Part shown: positions 60,216-64,000 of the stretch, one piece after another
Layout of the letters: every line of letters begins with the position of its first letter
Position numbering within the stretch: position 1 is the stretch's first letter
Assembly: GCF_037042905.1 (NCBI RefSeq)
Contig: NC_087252.1
Location: 20,911,701 to 20,975,700 of the forward strand
Direction of reading: 5' to 3'
Source of the DNA: Lytechinus pictus
Taxonomy: Eukaryota; Echinodermata; Echinoidea; Temnopleuroida; Toxopneustidae
Length of the DNA stretch: 64,000 nt
Made by a program: the position numbers and the translations under genes
The notes under the pieces: generated by a model
Seen by the model: the letters and a program-made list of their open reading frames with translations, nothing else
Database searches by the model: none
What the model was told of the DNA's origin: nothing

Positions 60216-60225
60216 CATTCATCAT
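60216..60225 (-). CDS. RIIa-domain protein, exon 1 (start)
   Basis: On the minus strand ATGATGAAT plus G precedes a consensus donor (G|GTAAGG). Joined to exon 2 it gives MMNDLTDSLSNQSMRYG and then the RIIa domain with no stop. Ten coding bases are few, but the phase, the donor and the position about 4.5 kb upstream fit a short first exon. Met14 in exon 2 is an alternative start that would still keep the domain. Confidence 0.6.
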
Positions 60226-61019
60226 TATAATGCAATTCCTGTGCAAGGATTAATGGGTGAATTATCACTGAAAGTCGGCCTTCTTCTCGAGGGAAAAAAC
60301 AACTTTCGATCTTCTGAAGATTTCAATTATTGTTCAATTTTGACCAACAGCTGGCGCTAGACTACAAACGACAACGGATCGATCGGAGAGACTACAATTA
60401 CCTTTGCATTTTTTTTCAGCATTAAAATAGTTGTATGACGCCAATATTATTTGAGTTTGTCACTTAGATGAGAGAGAGCTTCCACGATATTAAAAAACGT
60501 GTAGATGAACCTACGTAGAAAAATGTGTTCTGATTTCCACAACAAACCGGTATGGTCATAGGTGTTTACAGCAACTTCCTACCCAATTTTGACCAACACC
60601 AGCATTAATGGTGGAGGTTTGTAAGAGAGTTTTTGTAGGCCTACTAGTATTATACTGAAGGCTTTGAAGTCCACTCCATCCAAGCAGTGGCGTAAAGTTG
60701 ATGGTCCTTTGGGGCTCTTTTTCTCCCCCCAAAAAAATAAAATAAATAAATGAAAATAAAAAAACGATCATGACCAAGAAAATAGAGAAAAAGGCAGATA
60801 AGGAAAGAAAGAAGGGTAAGATATGATAGGGGCTTCTCATTTTTTGATGATGTCAAAATCTATTAAAAAAAATGTGCCCCCCCCCCAAAAAAAAAAAAAA
60901 GTAGAAAAATCATTAATTATTTAAGGACAAAAGTTCGAGTAAACGCGCCTTAGTGATATCGTCTGAAACGGCACCCTTGCCCAGGGCCCTGTAGTAAGAA
61001 TAAATATCTTACAAATAAA

Positions 61020-61105
61020 GGCCGTCGACAGCGAACTAAGTTAGAATCAAATCCAGATTGCAAAACCATAGCGGCTCTGTTCCCGACTGAGCTATCACGC
61101 CTCGA
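61020..61105 (-). mobile_element. tRNA-derived SINE fragment
   Basis: On the minus strand GATAGCTCAGTCGGGAACAG resembles an A-box and CTGGATTTGATTCTAAC a decayed B-box, spaced as in tRNA heads. No body was identified. Confidence 0.5.
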
Positions 61106-62089
61106 TCATAAATTTTAGAAGCAATTATATTTTGACGGGGTATTTGCGAAACCTTAAAATAGGGGTAGGCCTATAAGGAATTGATGACTACCGGTTACTT
61201 TAGGCTAAATCACTTATTTTTAGGGGTAGGCCTACGCTCCAAGTCGTTATTCAAAATGAATAAATCTTTGTTCACTTTTCTTTAAAATCTCACCTTCATA
61301 TTCCATTTTTTTTTCATTGTTATTTTTACATCTGCCCCTGCAAAGTGGCTTTTTGTTACATTTATTCAAGCATTCACTTCTCTCTGACTCCCATCATTTG
61401 AATACCAATTTCTTATTTGAAACTGAGATTTGATTTATTAAACAGTGCTGGTGTTTTTTTTTTTCTTCAAATGCTACAAGCCATAACATGGCATATAAGG
61501 CAAATGAGAACTTAAAGTAACATGAAATCATGCACTCTCTCACTCATAACGAAACATATGAAAAGGCATAAGGGTATTTTTAGGGATTAGACCAATAAAC
61601 TGACGAGAACTCAAAACTGAATACTGGACAGATATGAACAAAAACTCATTTGCATTATTTTGAATTTGAAATGGGGCCTATTTCATTTCATTTCTTGATT
61701 TCTGCAACTTTATCATTGACATTATCAGAGAAAATAAATAAACAGGGTTTGTAACAAAATATTTGATTTTAATCAGATTTGAAATGGGAGGGGGAGGGGC
61801 GGCGTCTCTTTACATTGTCTTGGGGGCTGGGAGAACCGATGGTGTCATACACTCACTGTTTCTTTTGTCTCAACTTATTTAAAAAACATCAATTTTCGTA
61901 GCTTTCATAATTTGTGATAGAGAATTTATGAAAAAAGAAGCTTTCCAGCCTTAATTCACTCTTTCACAAGAATCTGAAGAATTATAATTTTTCATGTTCC
62001 ATGGATTTATTCTTGGAACTAGGCCCCTACATAGATCCATTTTTTTTTTGGGGGGGGGGGTCACCTTGGGCATGAATCGGATACGTTCG

Positions 62090-63572
62090 ACCTTATTTTT
62101 TTCTCATCAGAATCCACAAACTTTAGTTGATGTTATCAATTCTGAACTTATTATAATGTTACTGAATGGATAAGAGCCAATCGATTATCTTTGAACCTTA
62201 ACAAAACAAAATACATGTTATTTAGTAATTCCATATAGACAAGTTACCGATGAACATTATGTTTGATAATACCCCATTACAAATGGTACCTTACACCAAA
62301 TTTCTTGGTATAACAGTTGACAGTAAACTTTCTTGGAAAAATCATATTGAAAATATATCCAAAATAATTTCACGAAATATAGGTATTATTAATAGGCTAA
62401 AATTTTGCATTCCCTCCACATCACTTATCATGCTCTACTCATCCTTAATCTTGCCTTATTTAAACTAAGGGATTCTTATTTGGGGTGATACCCATCAATA
62501 CTTATTAGACAAATTGTTGCTTTTGCAAAAGAAAGCACTTCGTATTATTTATAGTACATGTTTCCGTTCTCATACGGACCCACTTTTTCTAGAAAGTAAA
62601 CTGTTGAAAGTCAAAGACCTGTATTTACTACAGTTAGGGCACTTCATGTATAGTTATAATAATAATGCTGCACTTCCCCATATTTTTGATGCCATGTTCC
62701 CTAAAAATCAATTTTATCATAACTAGCCCACGAGACACTCTGACGAACTTCACATTCCACTTTACAGAACTTTACTGGCCAAAAATACATTTCTTTTCAA
62801 CGGTCCTAAATTCTGGAACTCACTAGCTAATAATATTAAAGACAGTGTCTCCTTAAATTCATTCAAACATAAACTCAAACTTATCCTGCTTAATTCCTAT
62901 AATTCTTCGCAACGGAACTAACACTTCATTATCTTGATTTTAATCATTACATTTTTCACTTTTATTGTTTTATCTTTTTTCATCTGATATTGTCCAGTTA
63001 TATCATCTTTTGTCATTTCACCAGATCAAGCTGGTTCGTGGTCAGCCCTTTCCCATTCTTAGTTTTCCTCCTTTTATAAAGTAGTTATCTTGTCTTGTAC
63101 TGTCCTGTCTTTTGTTTTGTCTTGTCTTCTATGTCTTGTCATCCCCTCTCTCTATTTCTGTTTTTTTTTTCTTTTTTCTTTTTCCTTTCTTCTGTCTTGC
63201 GCAACACATCCTTTACTACGAAGACCTCTTTGTGTGAAAAGCTTTGCATTAGTTCAGTAATTATATTTGCATCCGTATGATTTCTTTTGTTCTCTCTTTC
63301 CTGTAATACATATATGTACGCATATCAGAATAAGTCTACTATACTTTTTTTCATTTCCAAGGGGGATCCACACTTTACAAGCTTTGCTTTTTAGTGGATC
63401 CCCCTCATTTCCATTTATGCTCTATATTATACTGTTTTTTTCTGTTTGGTTTTTTTTACGAAGTAAGAATGCCCTTCTGTAAAATTGTACTTGATTTGTA
63501 TTACTTTATATTACTTTGTATTATGTTTTTTGAATGGAAATGAAATAAAAAGAATTGAATTGAATTGAATTG
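62090..63572 (+). mobile_element. 5'-truncated CR1/L2-like LINE with decayed reverse transcriptase
   Basis: Translation across frames shows the C-terminal part of a non-LTR reverse transcriptase: WIRANRLSLNLNKTKYMLFS, then YTKFLGITVDSKLSWKNHI (the FLG..xD..L.W motif after the catalytic palm), LILPYLN, LLLLQKKALRII, and finally GPKFWNSLANNIKDSVSLNS. In-frame stops and at least one frameshift (near 62180-62240, 62466 and 62724) show it is dead. The catalytic YADD part is missing. The 3' UTR runs to a GAATT simple-repeat tail at 63551-63571, the usual end of this class. Confidence 0.85.
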
Positions 63573-63639
63573 ATGCAAAATGCTGTACCTTTAGGGGGAA
63601 GAAGGGCAAAAGTAATTGCATTAAATATACTACGTTAAT

Positions 63640-63700
63640 CTTGGAGTCCAGGGGGCGGGGTTCGGGAGACTTCGATCCCGCCCCCGCCCCCCCCCCCAAT
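63640..63700. repeat. Poly-G/C repeat fragment
   Basis: GTCCAGGGGGCGGGGTTCGG and a run of C (63682-63697) resemble the poly-G/poly-C interspersed group; borders are unclear. Confidence 0.4.
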
Positions 63701-64000
63701 TTTATAGTAACCATGTATTGTCTATTGAAACTTGAGATTTACCATGATCGAAATTGCAAATAAAATTATATGCCCTGATGTTCGCGCTTGCCCTCAACAC
63801 GATAATCATTCCCCCTTTTTTCATAATTTTTGCAGTCATATTGGGGTGAATCAAGAAATTACAGCAATGGTGACATTATGTGACTATAGCTTTGAGATCA
63901 TTGGAATAGCCTTTGTATTTTCATGACCAGTAAATAAAATATAAAAGAGGAAGGAAATGAAAGAAAGGAATTGGCTTACCTCCGGGTTTACCTATATCGC

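Larger units (their letters stand above)
60226..64000. other. Upstream flank of the RIIa gene
   Basis: It includes the presumed promoter (no TATA box seen), poly-C and poly-A runs at 60877-60900, a reversed SINE fragment at 61020-61105, a G run at 62051-62060, the LINE fragment 62090-63572 and a poly-C repeat near 63650-63698. The stretches 60240-60870, 61110-62030 and 63700-64000 hold nothing recognised. Confidence 0.5.

Overview
The window is eukaryotic (animal) genomic DNA. It has sparse short exons with GT-AG introns, introns of many kilobases, a high load of small inverted-repeat (MITE-like) elements, tRNA-derived SINEs, a degenerate non-LTR retrotransposon, minisatellites and long poly-G/poly-C tracts. 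Protein similarity judged from memory and the repeat style suggest a marine deuterostome, most likely an echinoderm such as a sea urchin. The species-level guess is inference. No rRNA, functional tRNA, bacterial operon or CRISPR is visible.

Three host genes can be supported. (1) A plus-strand gene from 9453 to 30570 has four phase-0 coding exons that join into a 215-residue catalytic subunit of platelet-activating factor acetylhydrolase 1B (alpha1/alpha2 family), with the GDSL serine, the GTNN oxyanion asparagine and the DxxH dyad intact. (2) A minus-strand gene from 60225 to 40495 has five exons, all joined in phase 1, giving a 263-residue protein. It has an N-terminal RIIa dimerization/docking domain (SPA17/CABYR-like) and an acidic Pro/Thr/Glu-rich tail. 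One of its introns has a GC donor. Genes 1 and 2 are convergent, with about 9.9 kb between their stop codons. (3) At the left end, a minus-strand first exon (5516 to 5381) encodes a likely signal peptide; the rest of that gene was not found.

Layout: 1-5.4 kb holds a tandem duplication and several MITEs. 5.5-9.4 kb is the divergent interval between genes 3 and 1. 9.5-25.9 kb is PAFAH intron 1, filled with tandem and interspersed repeats, including a roughly 3 kb array with a GC-rich core. 26-30.6 kb holds PAFAH exons 2-4 separated by foldback and nested elements. 30.6-40.5 kb is intergenic, with MITE clusters, two SINEs and a nested TTAA-flanked element. 40.5-60.2 kb is the RIIa gene.

The most notable structure is inside the 12.9-kb third intron of the RIIa gene. 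It looks like a single 12.1-kb transposable element (41551-53687) with 45-bp terminal inverted repeats (43/45 identical), a matching direct flank ACGTCATG on both sides, and an AATGGT minisatellite near each end bounded by the same TTATAAGGG motif in mirror orientation. It also carries a plus-strand coding exon with splice sites and a phase-compatible possible first exon just inside its left terminus. No transposase was recognised. Inside it are further nested elements and a recent 0.71-kb tandem duplication. 60-64 kb is upstream of the RIIa gene and holds repeats plus a 5'-truncated LINE.
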